This document shows, one piece after another, positions 32,821-42,190 of a DNA stretch of 64,000 nt; position 1 is the first letter of the stretch, and each line of letters begins with the position of its first letter. A program made the position numbers and the translations under genes. This stretch comes from CAYWIT01 sp964458415. Its GTDB lineage: Bacteria > Pseudomonadota > Alphaproteobacteria > Micavibrionales > UBA2020. Where the stretch lies: assembly GCA_964458415.1 (NCBI GenBank), contig CAYWIT010000009.1, positions 25,461 through 89,460 of the forward strand, read 5' to 3'. Under the pieces are notes generated by a model. The model searched no databases. It saw nothing but the letters and a program-made list of their open reading frames with translations, and had not been told where the DNA came from.

Positions 32821-34160
32821 AACTTGTGTCCTTGCGCGTCCGGTTGATCAAAACGCTGCTGCTTCAGTTGTCTGCCACGGTGATTTTGGCTGGTATTCTG
32901 GCCCTTTTCTTCATATATCATGAAGTCGATGAGGTCTATGACGCGACGCTGGTGCAGTTTGCGCGCTCTCTGTCTTCTATGCCTGCAGCGGATGCCGATC
33001 CACAGAACTATGCAGGCCTGGAGCCAAGCAGGAATGCGGCGCAGGCACATAAATACGAACGCAAGATCAGCTATAGAATCCGAAAGGGCAATCAGCTGAT
33101 CGCTGAATCTGGCGATGCGCCCGCACTGGCAAACGATTATCCACCGATAGGGTTTTCGGACCAAATGGTGAATGGCAAGGAATGGCGCCTGTTTATTCTT
33201 CTGGACGAAAAGAGCGGCAGGACCATAGATGTTGCGGAAAAGTATGAGATCCGCGGCGAGCTTACACTCCAGCTACTCAGCAGCCTTGTTTTACCGGGCA
33301 TACTTTTCGTGATAGGTGCGCTCGCCGCTATCTGGTGGGGAACAGCCTATGGCCTGCGCCAGCTTGTAGGCGTTTCGATGGAGGTTAATCGCCGTGCCGC
33401 TGATGATTTGTCGCCGCTGGATAACAGTGACATTCCAGTGGAAATCCGGCCACTGACGACGGCTCTCAATGCTCTTTTTCGCAGGATTGAGAACAGTCTG
33501 TTCCGCGAACGCGAGTTTACCGACAATGCTGCACATGAATTACGCACACCTCTCGCTGCGATGAAAACACAAGCGCAGGTGCTTTTAAAAACAGAAAACT
33601 TGTCTGAAAAAGGACGCAATGGGCTGGATAATCTTGTTGCATCTATTGATAGGGCAACGGAAATGACCGAAGGCCTTTTATCTTTTGCGCGCGTACAGGC
33701 GGATAAAACAGGAAAAATGCCCGTTAATCTAGGTGCTGTAATTCTTGCCGAAGTAGAGGGCTTGCGGAATTTTGCGCAATCCAGAGAGATACGTCTTAAT
33801 ATAAACATCGGTACGGAATACTTGATTCAAGGCGTAGAAAGCGCTCTTGCCCTGCTGACGCGGAATATTCTGCACAATGCAATCAAGTTTACGCCTCCAA
33901 AGGGGCGGGTCGATATCAGTTTGACAAAGGATGCGGCTGGTGGCGTTTGCCTGCGTGTTGATGACACAGGGCCGGGGGTAGCGCAACAGCATCAGGAGAG
34001 GATATTCGATCGTTTTTATCGTGTGGACAAGTCTGTGGCCAGCGGCTCCGGCCTTGGCCTCAGTATAGTGAAATGGGTCGCCGATGTGCACGGCGCAGAG
34101 ATACGGTTTGAAAACCGTGCGGAGGGCGGACTTTCATTTTTTGTTGTTTTTAAAAGCTAA
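32817..34160 (+). CDS. QseC/PmrB-type sensor histidine kinase
   Basis: This 447-residue kinase has a membrane helix at about 15-36 and a periplasmic domain (37-150) of the QseC type (YHEVDEVYDATLVQFARSL). A second helix lies at about 153-176, then HAMP, then the phospho-His240 in NAAHELRTPLAAMK. The ATPase domain carries NILHNAIKFTP, DDTGPGV and GSGLGLSIVKW. The kinase may sense polymyxin, metal or the product of the adjacent operon. The cognate regulator is the overlapping gene upstream. Confidence 0.93.
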   Translation: MKLVSLRVRLIKTLLLQLSATVILAGILALFFIYHEVDEVYDATLVQFARSLSSMPAADADPQNYAGLEPSRNAAQAHKYERKISYRIRKGNQLIAESGDAPALANDYPPIGFSDQMVNGKEWRLFILLDEKSGRTIDVAEKYEIRGELTLQLLSSLVLPGILFVIGALAAIWWGTAYGLRQLVGVSMEVNRRAADDLSPLDNSDIPVEIRPLTTALNALFRRIENSLFREREFTDNAAHELRTPLAAMKTQAQVLLKTENLSEKGRNGLDNLVASIDRATEMTEGLLSFARVQADKTGKMPVNLGAVILAEVEGLRNFAQSREIRLNINIGTEYLIQGVESALALLTRNILHNAIKFTPPKGRVDISLTKDAAGGVCLRVDDTGPGVAQQHQERIFDRFYRVDKSVASGSGLGLSIVKWVADVHGAEIRFENRAEGGLSFFVVFKS

Positions 34161-34193
34161 AATCAAGAAAGCCATATTCCGGAGATTCAAAAG

Positions 34194-34278
34194 TGGTGCC
34201 CCAGGTCGGACTCGAACCAACACACCTTTCGATACCGCATTTTGAGTGCGGCGCGTCTACCAATTCCACCACTGGGGC
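34194..34278 (-). tRNA. tRNA-Leu (anticodon CAA)
   Basis: The minus strand folds as a class II tRNA. The 7-base acceptor GCCCCAG pairs with CTGGGGC followed by encoded ACCA. The D-arm contains GGAATTGGTAGAC. The anticodon stem CCGCA/TGCGG holds loop CTCAAAA with anticodon CAA at 34242-34244. A long variable arm is followed by the GGTTCGAGTCC T-loop. It decodes UUG and has the CCA encoded. Confidence 0.96.
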
Positions 34279-34430
34279 ACTGTGCAACAATATAACGCCA
34301 AGCCCCTCATTGGACAAGTAAAATTTACCCACTCTATCCATTTGTATTATCAGGGATTTTCTGCGCTTTTGGACGTTTTTTGTGCCGAAACATTGTGTAT
34401 GTCAAGAGCCTGTGATACATCTTACCGATC

Positions 34431-35021
34431 ATGATGAAAATAATCCGTTCGATGTATAACTGGACTTTGCGCGTAGCCTCCCACCGGCACGCGACCTGGG
34501 GGCTGTTTGGGATTGCCTTCACGGAGAGTTCGTTCTTCCCTATTCCGCCAGACGTCGTGCTGATGCCGATGTGCATCGCCAATCGCAGCAAGGCTTTTTT
34601 TTATGCGACGATTTGTTGTCTGGGCTCTGTTTTTGGCGGATTGTTTGGCTACGCCATTGGCTTTTTCTTTTTCGAGACACTCGGTAAACCTATTCTGGAA
34701 TTTTATGGCGCCATGGCCCAGTTTCAAACATTTCAGGCCAAATACAATGAATGGGGTGGCTGGATCGTCTTTGGGGCGGGCTTGACCCCTATTCCCTATA
34801 AAGTAATCACGATTGCCAGTGGCGTTACCCATATGGACATTCCCTTGTTCATTATCACTTCATATTTTGGGAGAGCCATGAGATTTTATCTGGTGGCGGC
34901 GCTGCTCTGGAAATTCGGAGAGCCTATCAAGATATTTATTGAAAAATATCTTGGCCTTCTCACTTTTTTATTTTTTGCGCTATTGATTGGTGGCTTTGTC
35001 ATCATAAAATACCTTGTATGA
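34431..35021 (+). CDS. YqaA/DedA-type membrane protein
   Basis: This 196-residue inner-membrane protein has about five hydrophobic segments and the SNARE-associated/VTT-like core: FTESSFFPIPPDVVLMPM near residue 30-45, and GAGLTPIPYKVITIASGV near 115-130. YqaA/DedA proteins are lipid flippase-like and support envelope homeostasis. The role here is inferred. ATGs at 34431 and 34434 are both possible. The stop overlaps the dsbB start by 4 bases. Confidence 0.88.
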   Translation: MMKIIRSMYNWTLRVASHRHATWGLFGIAFTESSFFPIPPDVVLMPMCIANRSKAFFYATICCLGSVFGGLFGYAIGFFFFETLGKPILEFYGAMAQFQTFQAKYNEWGGWIVFGAGLTPIPYKVITIASGVTHMDIPLFIITSYFGRAMRFYLVAALLWKFGEPIKIFIEKYLGLLTFLFFALLIGGFVIIKYLV

Positions 35022-35527
35022 CGCGCCTGTTGAAAACATGGTTTTATCCGCGCAATCTTGCCCTGCTTGTCATGGCGGGTAGCATTGCCGCACTTGCTTT
35101 TGCCTATATCAGTCAGTACGGGTTTAATCTGCAGCCCTGCGTCTTGTGTTTGCAGCAGCGAAAGCCTTATTTTGCAGCGATCCTTTTGGCCGGTATTGCC
35201 TTTTTTTCAGATTCAAAAATGGTCCGCATTCTTTTAATGCTCAGCGCCGTGTCTTTACTCGCAGGATCCGGAATTGCGGCCTATCACACCGGAGTGGAGC
35301 AAAATTGGTGGGCGGGAACGGCAGCCTGCGGTGGAGGAAATCTGCCCGAGAATGCAACAATTGAAGAATTGCAAAAATATCTCAGCCGTCAGCCCGTTGT
35401 GCGCTGTGATGTTCCTGCATGGAAACTTTTTGGCATTTCCATGACCGGATACAACCTCATGTATTCCACCGTTTTTGCGGTGTTCATCCTTGCGGGGATC
35501 CGTAAGGCGCGAAAGTTGCCGCAGTAG
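35018..35527 (+). CDS. dsbB: disulfide bond formation protein DsbB
   Basis: DsbB reoxidises DsbA and passes electrons to quinone. The 169-residue protein has four membrane helices. The first periplasmic cysteine pair is in QPCVLCLQQRKPY, and the second pair is AACGG and VVRCDVPAWKLFG in the second loop. It is coupled to the YqaA-type gene. Substrates in this window with structural cysteines include EptA. It is convergent with secF. Confidence 0.92.
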   Translation: MTRLLKTWFYPRNLALLVMAGSIAALAFAYISQYGFNLQPCVLCLQQRKPYFAAILLAGIAFFSDSKMVRILLMLSAVSLLAGSGIAAYHTGVEQNWWAGTAACGGGNLPENATIEELQKYLSRQPVVRCDVPAWKLFGISMTGYNLMYSTVFAVFILAGIRKARKLPQ

Positions 35528-35536
35528 CCAGACGGG

Positions 35537-36469
35537 TTATTTCCCTTCGGCGATATTGGCTTCAAGCTGATCCGGTTCCGGTTCACGGCGGAGGTTAAGA
35601 TAGATCAGCACAGGGGATGCGACGAAAATTGATGAATAGGTTCCCACCATAATCCCGACAATCAGGGCATAGGTGAACCCCTTGATCACTTCACTGCCAA
35701 AAATAGCCAGCGCCAGCAGCGCCAGCAGCGTTGTCAGGCTGGTCATGATCGTCCGGGATAGCGTTTCATTAATGGATTTGTTGATCAGCTCCGGTAGCGG
35801 CATTTTTCTGTATTTACGCAGCATTTCACGCATGCGGTCGAAAACAACGACTGTATCGTTAATGGAATATCCCGCCACCAGAAGAATAGCCGCCACGGTG
35901 GACATATCGAATTCAAACCCGCTCAAGATAAAAAACAGCAGGGTGGCGCAAACGTCATGCGCCAGCGCCAATACGCCGGTCACGCCAAACTGCCATTCGA
36001 ACCGAAACCAGATATAGGCCAGAATACCGATCATTGAATAAATGAAGGCCTTGATCCCTGTGATAATCAGCTCGCTACCGACTTGCGGACCAACATATTC
36101 GACACGGCGGAATTCCGTCCCCTCGCCCAAAAGGCTTTGGACTTCATTCCGCAGCTCCTTTTGCATCGTGGCATCTGCTGTTTTTCCGGGAATTTTTATC
36201 ATCACTTCATTATCGCCAAATTCCTGAATCACAGGTTTTCCGGCACTTAAACTCTCCAGAGAGCTTCTGATATCACTGATCTGCACTGTGGGTGGGGATT
36301 TTATTTCCATCAATATCCCGCCGGTGAAGTCGATGCCCATATTCAGCCCCTTGGTAAAAAGAAGCGTGACAGAGACGACCATCATGAGAAGAGACAGGAC
36401 GGTCGCGACTTTATGAATCTTCATAAAATCAAAAGAGGTCTTATCTTTGACGAGTTTAAAGCGCAGCAT
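35537..36469 (-). CDS. secF: protein translocase subunit SecF
   Basis: The 310-residue SecF pulls exported proteins through SecYEG together with SecD, driven by proton motive force. It has six membrane helices, the GIDFTGGILMEI motif after the first helix, and the GYSINDTVVVFDRMREMLR segment in the C-terminal half. It is last in yajC-secD-secF and starts 16 bases after the secD stop. Confidence 0.96.
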   Translation of the reverse strand: MLRFKLVKDKTSFDFMKIHKVATVLSLLMMVVSVTLLFTKGLNMGIDFTGGILMEIKSPPTVQISDIRSSLESLSAGKPVIQEFGDNEVMIKIPGKTADATMQKELRNEVQSLLGEGTEFRRVEYVGPQVGSELIITGIKAFIYSMIGILAYIWFRFEWQFGVTGVLALAHDVCATLLFFILSGFEFDMSTVAAILLVAGYSINDTVVVFDRMREMLRKYRKMPLPELINKSINETLSRTIMTSLTTLLALLALAIFGSEVIKGFTYALIVGIMVGTYSSIFVASPVLIYLNLRREPEPDQLEANIAEGK

Positions 36470-36485
36470 GGGGCGTATCTTTCCT

Positions 36486-38045
36486 TTAAAGACGCAGAAC
36501 AGAGGGGCGTTTGGCGCGGAGCCATGTCACGATCATCAGGCGCGTAATCATAATGGCTGAAAACATGGAGGTAATAATCCCGATGCTCATCGTCACGGCA
36601 AAACCCTTGACGGGGCCGGAGCCAAATGAGAAGAGGATCAAAGCCACGATCAGCGTCGTCAGGTTGGAGTCAATGATTGTCGCAATCGCCTGTTTATACC
36701 CCGTTTCCACAGCCGAGAGGATTGATCGTCCATTGCGGATTTCTTCGCGGATACGTTCATAGACCAAAACGTTTGCATCAACCGCCATGCCAATGGTCAG
36801 GATAATCCCTGCTATTCCCGGTAATGTCAGTGTTGCCTGAATCATCGACAAAATCCCGTAAATAAAAACAATATTCAGGATCAGGGCGATATTGGCAAAC
36901 AAACCGAACAATCCATAGGAGGCCAACATGAGGACAAAAACAAAGATGAAGCCATAAACGCCGGCAATTTTTCCGGACGCAATTGAATCTGATCCCAATG
37001 TCGGGCCAACGCTGCGCTCTTCGATAAAGTTCATGGGTGCAGGAAGCGCCCCTGCCCTCAACAGCAGGGAAAGATCATTTGCTTCCTTCACCGTAAAGGA
37101 ACCGCTGATGATTCCGCTACCACCACAAATGGCGCTGTTGATGACTGGAGCGCTGATAACCTCATCATCCAGAACGATCGCGAACGGCTTGCCAACGTTT
37201 TCCCGCGTCACTTCACAGAAACGCTTCGCGCCACGTGCATCAAAGCGGAAAGAGACAACGGGAGCTCCCTGATCAAAAGTGGGCTGTGAATCCACCAGCA
37301 TTTCACCGCCGACCATGATGCGCTTTTTAATAATGATGCTTTGTCCGGGTTGGTCGCGCAACGGCAGTTTTCGGGACCCCGGCCCCGGCTTTACCGTGGC
37401 ATCAAGATCCAGCAAATGGAAACTCATTTTAGCTGTTTTTCCGATCAGCGCTTTAACCCGTTCCGGATCATCCACACCCGGCAACTGGACCACAATTCTG
37501 TCCAGGCCCTGACGGGCAATAATCGGTTCTTTTGTACCGCTTTCGTCCACACGACGGCGTACAATTTCTATCGACTGGTTGATAACCTGAGACTTGATTT
37601 CATTAATAGCCACATCATCAAGGGATACATCAACATGGCCGTCATCGGAAATAGAAATCGCAGCGCGTTGCTCAAGTTCACGAACAAGTTTATAAGCGGC
37701 ATCACGATCCTGCTGTGGAGCACGCAGCGTAAAATTCATTCCTGTTGCGCTGGCATTAAGATCAATATAGCCAATATTTTGCTTGCGCATTTCCGAACGG
37801 GTGGCTTCGACCAGAGATTCCATGCGCTCGGCCAGAACCGCTTTGGTATCCGCTTCTAGCAGCAAGTGCGATCCGCCTTGCAGATCCAGTCCCAGATTGA
37901 TTGCATGCTTTGGAAACCATGAAGGCGTATGCGCAACAAGCCATTGTTGTTTTGCAGACGGCAGGGCGTTCGGCATAGCGTACAAAACACCTATCAGCGT
38001 CAGCAGGAGAATCGTGGCGATTTTCCATTTTTCGAAATGAAGCAT
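36486..38045 (-). CDS. secD: protein translocase subunit SecD
   Basis: This 519-residue protein opens with one membrane helix, then GLDLQGGSHLLLEAD, a large periplasmic P1 domain (IVVQLPGVDDPERVKALIG), and five C-terminal helices with GMAVDANVLVYERIREEIR. It is the partner of SecF. The start lies 1 base after the yajC stop, so translation is coupled. Confidence 0.97.
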   Translation of the reverse strand: MLHFEKWKIATILLLTLIGVLYAMPNALPSAKQQWLVAHTPSWFPKHAINLGLDLQGGSHLLLEADTKAVLAERMESLVEATRSEMRKQNIGYIDLNASATGMNFTLRAPQQDRDAAYKLVRELEQRAAISISDDGHVDVSLDDVAINEIKSQVINQSIEIVRRRVDESGTKEPIIARQGLDRIVVQLPGVDDPERVKALIGKTAKMSFHLLDLDATVKPGPGSRKLPLRDQPGQSIIIKKRIMVGGEMLVDSQPTFDQGAPVVSFRFDARGAKRFCEVTRENVGKPFAIVLDDEVISAPVINSAICGGSGIISGSFTVKEANDLSLLLRAGALPAPMNFIEERSVGPTLGSDSIASGKIAGVYGFIFVFVLMLASYGLFGLFANIALILNIVFIYGILSMIQATLTLPGIAGIILTIGMAVDANVLVYERIREEIRNGRSILSAVETGYKQAIATIIDSNLTTLIVALILFSFGSGPVKGFAVTMSIGIITSMFSAIMITRLMIVTWLRAKRPSVLRL

Positions 38046-38046
38046 T

Positions 38047-38394
38047 TTATTTCTTGCTCGCCTTGTCTTTTTTCATCATGAGGGTATGGCGCATCGCGGT
38101 GACTTCGACCCCATCGGCAATTTCCAATACGACTTCGTCATCGCCGACAAGCTTCTTGACTGTAGCGACAATTCCGCCCCCTGTCACAACCTTGTCACCC
38201 TTTTGCAGATTATTGATCATCTGGCGATGTTCGATAATACGTTTGTTCTGCGGACGGATGACCATAACGTAAAAAACAAAAAAGATCAGAAGGAGCGGCA
38301 GCATCGACATCAGAAATCCTGCGCCGTCACCTGTCGCTGCTGTGGCAGCGGCATCTGAGGCGGCTTCTTGTGCGAAAGCGGGCGAAATGAACAT
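38047..38394 (-). CDS. yajC: preprotein translocase subunit YajC
   Basis: This 115-residue single-span inner-membrane protein associates with SecDF. The hydrophobic stretch LLLIFFVFYVMVIRPQNKR is followed by the cytoplasmic domain with LQKGDKVVTGGGIVATV. It has an N-terminal signal-like stretch (MFISPAFAQEAASDAAA), as in other alphaproteobacterial copies. It leads yajC-secD-secF, with an AAGGAG ribosome site. Confidence 0.96.
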   Translation of the reverse strand: MFISPAFAQEAASDAAATAATGDGAGFLMSMLPLLLIFFVFYVMVIRPQNKRIIEHRQMINNLQKGDKVVTGGGIVATVKKLVGDDEVVLEIADGVEVTAMRHTLMMKKDKASKK

Positions 38395-38490
38395 ATTGCG
38401 TTACTCCTTGGAAGGCATTAAATCTGAAGCATCTACATATCGCGCATCGCAACCTGAAAAACAACTGATAAATCAACAGAAAACATCATT

Positions 38491-40833
38491 ATGCCCAAGA
38501 TAGTAAAAATCGTATTCAAACTTGGCCTCAGTATTTTGCTGGTCATAATTTCTATTTTAATCATAGCTTTATTTCTATTTTCTAAACCTTTGCTTGAACA
38601 AGCAGTGCGTGCTGGCGGCTTCCCGTCAGCCCAAATCGACAGTGTTGTTCTGAGCACGCGCGGAACAAAAATCAAAAACCTTTCATTGGATGCAAACACA
38701 TCAATAGCCGAGATCACGCTTTATGCGACGTTGAAAGATATTCTTAATGCGCGTATTGGCCACATCATTGTTACCGGCGCAAAAATCAACATCGATGTAT
38801 TTAACGGCGAAAAAGATAGAAAAGCCAAGGTGCTACCAATAAATCTTCATGTTAACAAGATTGATATTGCGCAGGCAGAAATATTGCTGCCAACCCCTTC
38901 CGGTATTTTAAGCCTAACGGCAACAGGCAATATCGTTGATCGTGGCGAATCTTATCAGGGGAGCCTGATGTTTGAAGGTTCTGCCGACTTCGGAAAAACC
39001 GCCGGACAGGTCACGGCGTCTTTGCAAAAACAATCCGGAGATACAAAGATTCACCTGGATATTTCTGATGCAAAATTAACTTTGCCAAATCTGGATGTTA
39101 AAAGAACTTCAGGATGGATTGAGAGCAATTTCAATCTTAATGCAAGCCCTGTGCTGCAGAATGTGAGCGCACAGATCACCACCGGAGCGATACGTCTTTA
39201 TAGCATCCCGCTGCAGGGAACCACGCTGACAGCCAGTTCTAACGAAGGAAAAACGCAAATTCTTCTGCAGGGCGATGCCAAAAACGGCTCTGGATCAATC
39301 ACTCTGGATATACAGGGTGAAGCCGACAAGGCGGCACTGTCTCTCAATGCCGCTCTGAAAAATCTGGAATCTCTGGAAATTGCCGGTTTAAAAGGGCAAG
39401 GCACGCTCAATTTGTCTTTAGCGGTCGAAAAAAGCAGCGAAGCTGATTGGCTGGCGTTAGATAAATTACGGAAGGTTGATGGGCGGCTTTCTATGTCTTC
39501 AAAAAAACTGTCAATTCCTGATGTGATGTCCGGTATGAATGCTTCGCTAGAGACGGAAGTTGCGCTTGATCCTGAATTAAAGCAAATTTTGCTCAAAATT
39601 TCAGGACTCGAGTTCGATAGCCCGCAACTTTCTTTCATGGGCAAGCCGTCACAGTTAAAAATCCAGACTACAGAAACGCCTGTTATCTCCGGAAATATTG
39701 AGCTTCAAAATATTTCAGCAGGCGAGAACAAAACGTCTTTATGGGTCACGCCGGTTGATCTTTCCCTGCATTTAAAGCCGGTAGAAAAGTCGCCAGAAAC
39801 TACAAAAATTTCAGGTAATATCAAAGAAAAAAATGGATTAATTTATCTTTTACTTGAGGGGAAGCACGATGCGAAATTGCAAAAGGGGTACCTCAATATT
39901 GACATGCCCCCTATATCATTAACAAAGGGCGTGACAGGCATTGGGGATATTTTTCCTTTTATCCAAAAACGAGTTCCGGAAAGTTCAGGGACGGTTGGTC
40001 TCACCGGCAAAATCAGCTGGCTCAAAACAAGTTCAGGATGGAAGACTGGAAAAACGGAAGCAACGCTCCTGCTCAAGCAATTTTCTGCAATCATTGACGC
40101 GCTTTCTCTTAAAAATGTAAGCACCGTTTTACATCTGGAAAACATCACGCCGCTTGTTTTCAACAAGCAATCCATTTTTATTGGCGCGCTTAACGCTGGC
40201 GTTCCTCTTACAAACGGTGTTTTACAGCTCAGTCTTGATCCTGCGGGCAATCTTGGGCTGCATCAGGGGCAGTGGGATCTCGCGAAAGGAAAAATTACCG
40301 CCGCGCCCTTCATGATCAACCTTGACGAGATGACGTCAGATATCATTTTAACGGCAAAAGGCCTTGATCTGCCCGAGCTTTTCAAAATTGCACCGCTTGA
40401 GGGGCTGGACGCTACCGGACGCGTAAACGGCTCTCTTCCCCTGCATATTCAGGGGGCGAAAATTATGCTCGCCGGTGGCGTATTTGAAACCGAAGGACCG
40501 GGAAGCATCCGTTATAACCCGCGCGAGGTCCCGGCTTTTTTGCAGGATAACTCACAAAAGCAGATTGTTGATCTACGGGTAGCGCTGAAGGCCTTTGATT
40601 TTGAGGCGTTACGCATAACGATGGATGGGGAAATTGGCAAAAATCAAAAAATATCCCTGCATGCCCAAGGAAAGAATCCGGAGTTTTATGGGGGGTACCC
40701 GGTCAATATTAATTTAACAGTGGAAGGCCCCCTGCAAAGTGTTTTAAAATACAGTCCAGGCGGGAGCCAGATCCCGGATAGTATAAAACAACAAATAGAA
40801 AATTTTGAGAAGCAACGACATGCAGACCAGTAA
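38491..40833 (+). CDS. ydbH: YdbH-family AsmA-like phospholipid transport protein
   Basis: This 780-residue protein has one N-terminal membrane helix (about residues 9-30) and then a long beta-rich periplasmic rod. The C-terminal YdbH domain contains GRVNGSLPLHIQGAKIMLAG and EGPGSIRYNPREVPAFL. AsmA-like YdbH bridges inner and outer membrane and, with TamB and YhdP, carries phospholipid outward. The family call rests on this C-terminal block and on the ynbE and ydbL genes that follow. It overlaps ynbE by 14 bases. Confidence 0.88.
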   Translation: MPKIVKIVFKLGLSILLVIISILIIALFLFSKPLLEQAVRAGGFPSAQIDSVVLSTRGTKIKNLSLDANTSIAEITLYATLKDILNARIGHIIVTGAKINIDVFNGEKDRKAKVLPINLHVNKIDIAQAEILLPTPSGILSLTATGNIVDRGESYQGSLMFEGSADFGKTAGQVTASLQKQSGDTKIHLDISDAKLTLPNLDVKRTSGWIESNFNLNASPVLQNVSAQITTGAIRLYSIPLQGTTLTASSNEGKTQILLQGDAKNGSGSITLDIQGEADKAALSLNAALKNLESLEIAGLKGQGTLNLSLAVEKSSEADWLALDKLRKVDGRLSMSSKKLSIPDVMSGMNASLETEVALDPELKQILLKISGLEFDSPQLSFMGKPSQLKIQTTETPVISGNIELQNISAGENKTSLWVTPVDLSLHLKPVEKSPETTKISGNIKEKNGLIYLLLEGKHDAKLQKGYLNIDMPPISLTKGVTGIGDIFPFIQKRVPESSGTVGLTGKISWLKTSSGWKTGKTEATLLLKQFSAIIDALSLKNVSTVLHLENITPLVFNKQSIFIGALNAGVPLTNGVLQLSLDPAGNLGLHQGQWDLAKGKITAAPFMINLDEMTSDIILTAKGLDLPELFKIAPLEGLDATGRVNGSLPLHIQGAKIMLAGGVFETEGPGSIRYNPREVPAFLQDNSQKQIVDLRVALKAFDFEALRITMDGEIGKNQKISLHAQGKNPEFYGGYPVNINLTVEGPLQSVLKYSPGGSQIPDSIKQQIENFEKQRHADQ

Positions 40834-41032
40834 ATCACTCTTTCTCCTGTGTGGCCTTTTAGCCCTAGGGGCTTGCTCCCCTACCGTGAAGGTTCAGGCG
40901 CCGGACAAACCGATTGAAATCAATTTAAACGTCAAGATCGAGCAGGAAGTTCGCATTAGGGTTGAAAAAGATCTTGAAGAGGCGTTTGCATCGGATCCTG
41001 ATCTTTTTGGCGCTGCAGAAAAAACTCAATAA
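40820..41032 (+). CDS. ynbE: YnbE-family lipoprotein
   Basis: This 70-residue lipoprotein has a signal peptide with lipobox LGAC (Cys19 or so), then the YnbE block CSPTVKVQAPDKPIEINLNV and a helical VRIRVEKDLEEAF tail. YnbE forms a beta-stacked oligomer at the outer membrane that meets the C-terminus of YdbH. It overlaps ydbH and precedes ydbL by 11 bases. The ATG at 40820 starts the signal peptide. Confidence 0.9.
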   Translation: MQTSKSLFLLCGLLALGACSPTVKVQAPDKPIEINLNVKIEQEVRIRVEKDLEEAFASDPDLFGAAEKTQ

Positions 41033-41043
41033 GGAGAACATGC

Positions 41044-41385
41044 ATGAAATCGTTCCTTTCCAAATTTACGCTTGGCCTGATCACTGTTCTTCTTTCGGCA
41101 AGCATTGCTTTTGCCGCCATGACACTAGGCAGCGCCAAAAAACAGGGTCTTATCGGGGAACGTCCCGACGGCCTGCTGGGAATTGTTGTGCCATCGCCTG
41201 CGGCGGACGTAGCAGCTTTGGTTGACAGCGTGAACGCCGAGCGTATTGAAAAATATAAGGCTATTGCCGCAAAAAATGGCACCGCCGTGGATCAGGTCAG
41301 GGCGCTTGCAGGGAAAAAACTTATCCAGAGCGCTGAACCCGGCGAATTCGTCATGAATGCCGGCGGAGAATGGCAGCAAAAATAA
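41044..41385 (+). CDS. ydbL: YdbL-family periplasmic protein
   Basis: This 113-residue protein has a signal peptide cleaved after about ASIAFA. The DUF1318/YdbL body includes AKKQGLIGERPDGLLGIV, VNAERIEKYKAIAAKNG and AGKKLIQSAEPGEFV. YdbL is the periplasmic chaperone that controls YnbE oligomerisation on YdbH. An AAGGAG site precedes the ATG. Confidence 0.92.
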   Translation: MKSFLSKFTLGLITVLLSASIAFAAMTLGSAKKQGLIGERPDGLLGIVVPSPAADVAALVDSVNAERIEKYKAIAAKNGTAVDQVRALAGKKLIQSAEPGEFVMNAGGEWQQK

Positions 41386-41389
41386 TTAT

Positions 41390-42115
41390 TTAAGGGTAAT
41401 CGCAGCTATCGCCCGTTACTGTAATAAATGAGCGTTCTCCAGCAGCTACGGTGAACCTGTATTCCTTGTTGCCGACAACAACGGAATGCTGGATCGGAAG
41501 AAGCCCCTCTTTGACTTTTTCACGCCCGCCGATCTCGATAAAAGTAATCTTGACGGGTTTTCCGGGGTCGTACCAGGCTTCCTGATGACCGGCAACATTG
41601 ATGGATGAAGCCCCTTCCCCCGTCACGGTAATGACACCGTTCCCGAAAGATACAGTGCCATGTGGACCGCTATAGACGGGAGTTTTGACGACAAATCTTT
41701 TAACGGATGGCTCGGTGCAGTTTTTGGGGGGGCGCGCAGCGTCAATAACAAAAGCCAGTCTTTCCGGCTTGATACCGGCATCAAGCTGCTTTTTCACGAT
41801 GTCAGTCAGTTTTTTGAATTCCCCTTGGGGAACTTCCTGTTGGTACTTGGCCTCCAGCTGTTGATAACGCACCTGTGTGGATTGAACATCGGACCGCAGG
41901 GTTGTAATCGTTTGTTCAAGCAGGCCACGCTCTTTTTGTAAATTAAGTGCCTGTTGCTTATAGGCAACTTCACTGCTGCGCACATTTTCACCGCCCCACC
42001 AATAGGAGGCGCCGCACAACGCGGTTAGAAGAATAAAGCCTATTATAAAGCGCCGCCGCCGTTCGGAGGATTTTTTGCGGTAACGCCTCCCCATGTCATA
42101 AGACATTAAATCCAT
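41390..42115 (-). CDS. membrane-anchored coiled-coil protein, unknown
   Basis: This 241-residue protein has an Arg/Lys-rich cytoplasmic start (GRRYRKKSSERRRR), one membrane helix (about 24-42) and a coiled coil (about 55-105: LEQTITTLRSDVQSTQVRYQ). A beta-rich C-terminal domain carries two distant cysteines (NCTEPS and DSCDYP). I do not recognise the family. A bitopic, periplasm-facing position next to lptD and the YdbH trio suggests an envelope role. The ATG at 42115 is chosen for its AAGGAT ribosome site. It ends 5 bases from convergent ydbL. Confidence 0.75.
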   Translation of the reverse strand: MDLMSYDMGRRYRKKSSERRRRFIIGFILLTALCGASYWWGGENVRSSEVAYKQQALNLQKERGLLEQTITTLRSDVQSTQVRYQQLEAKYQQEVPQGEFKKLTDIVKKQLDAGIKPERLAFVIDAARPPKNCTEPSVKRFVVKTPVYSGPHGTVSFGNGVITVTGEGASSINVAGHQEAWYDPGKPVKITFIEIGGREKVKEGLLPIQHSVVVGNKEYRFTVAAGERSFITVTGDSCDYP

Positions 42116-42190
42116 ATGCCCATCCTTTAAATGACCACTCCGTAACAAGGTAAATTATTCAGGCTCTTTCGGCAAGGGGCGGAAGAGCTG

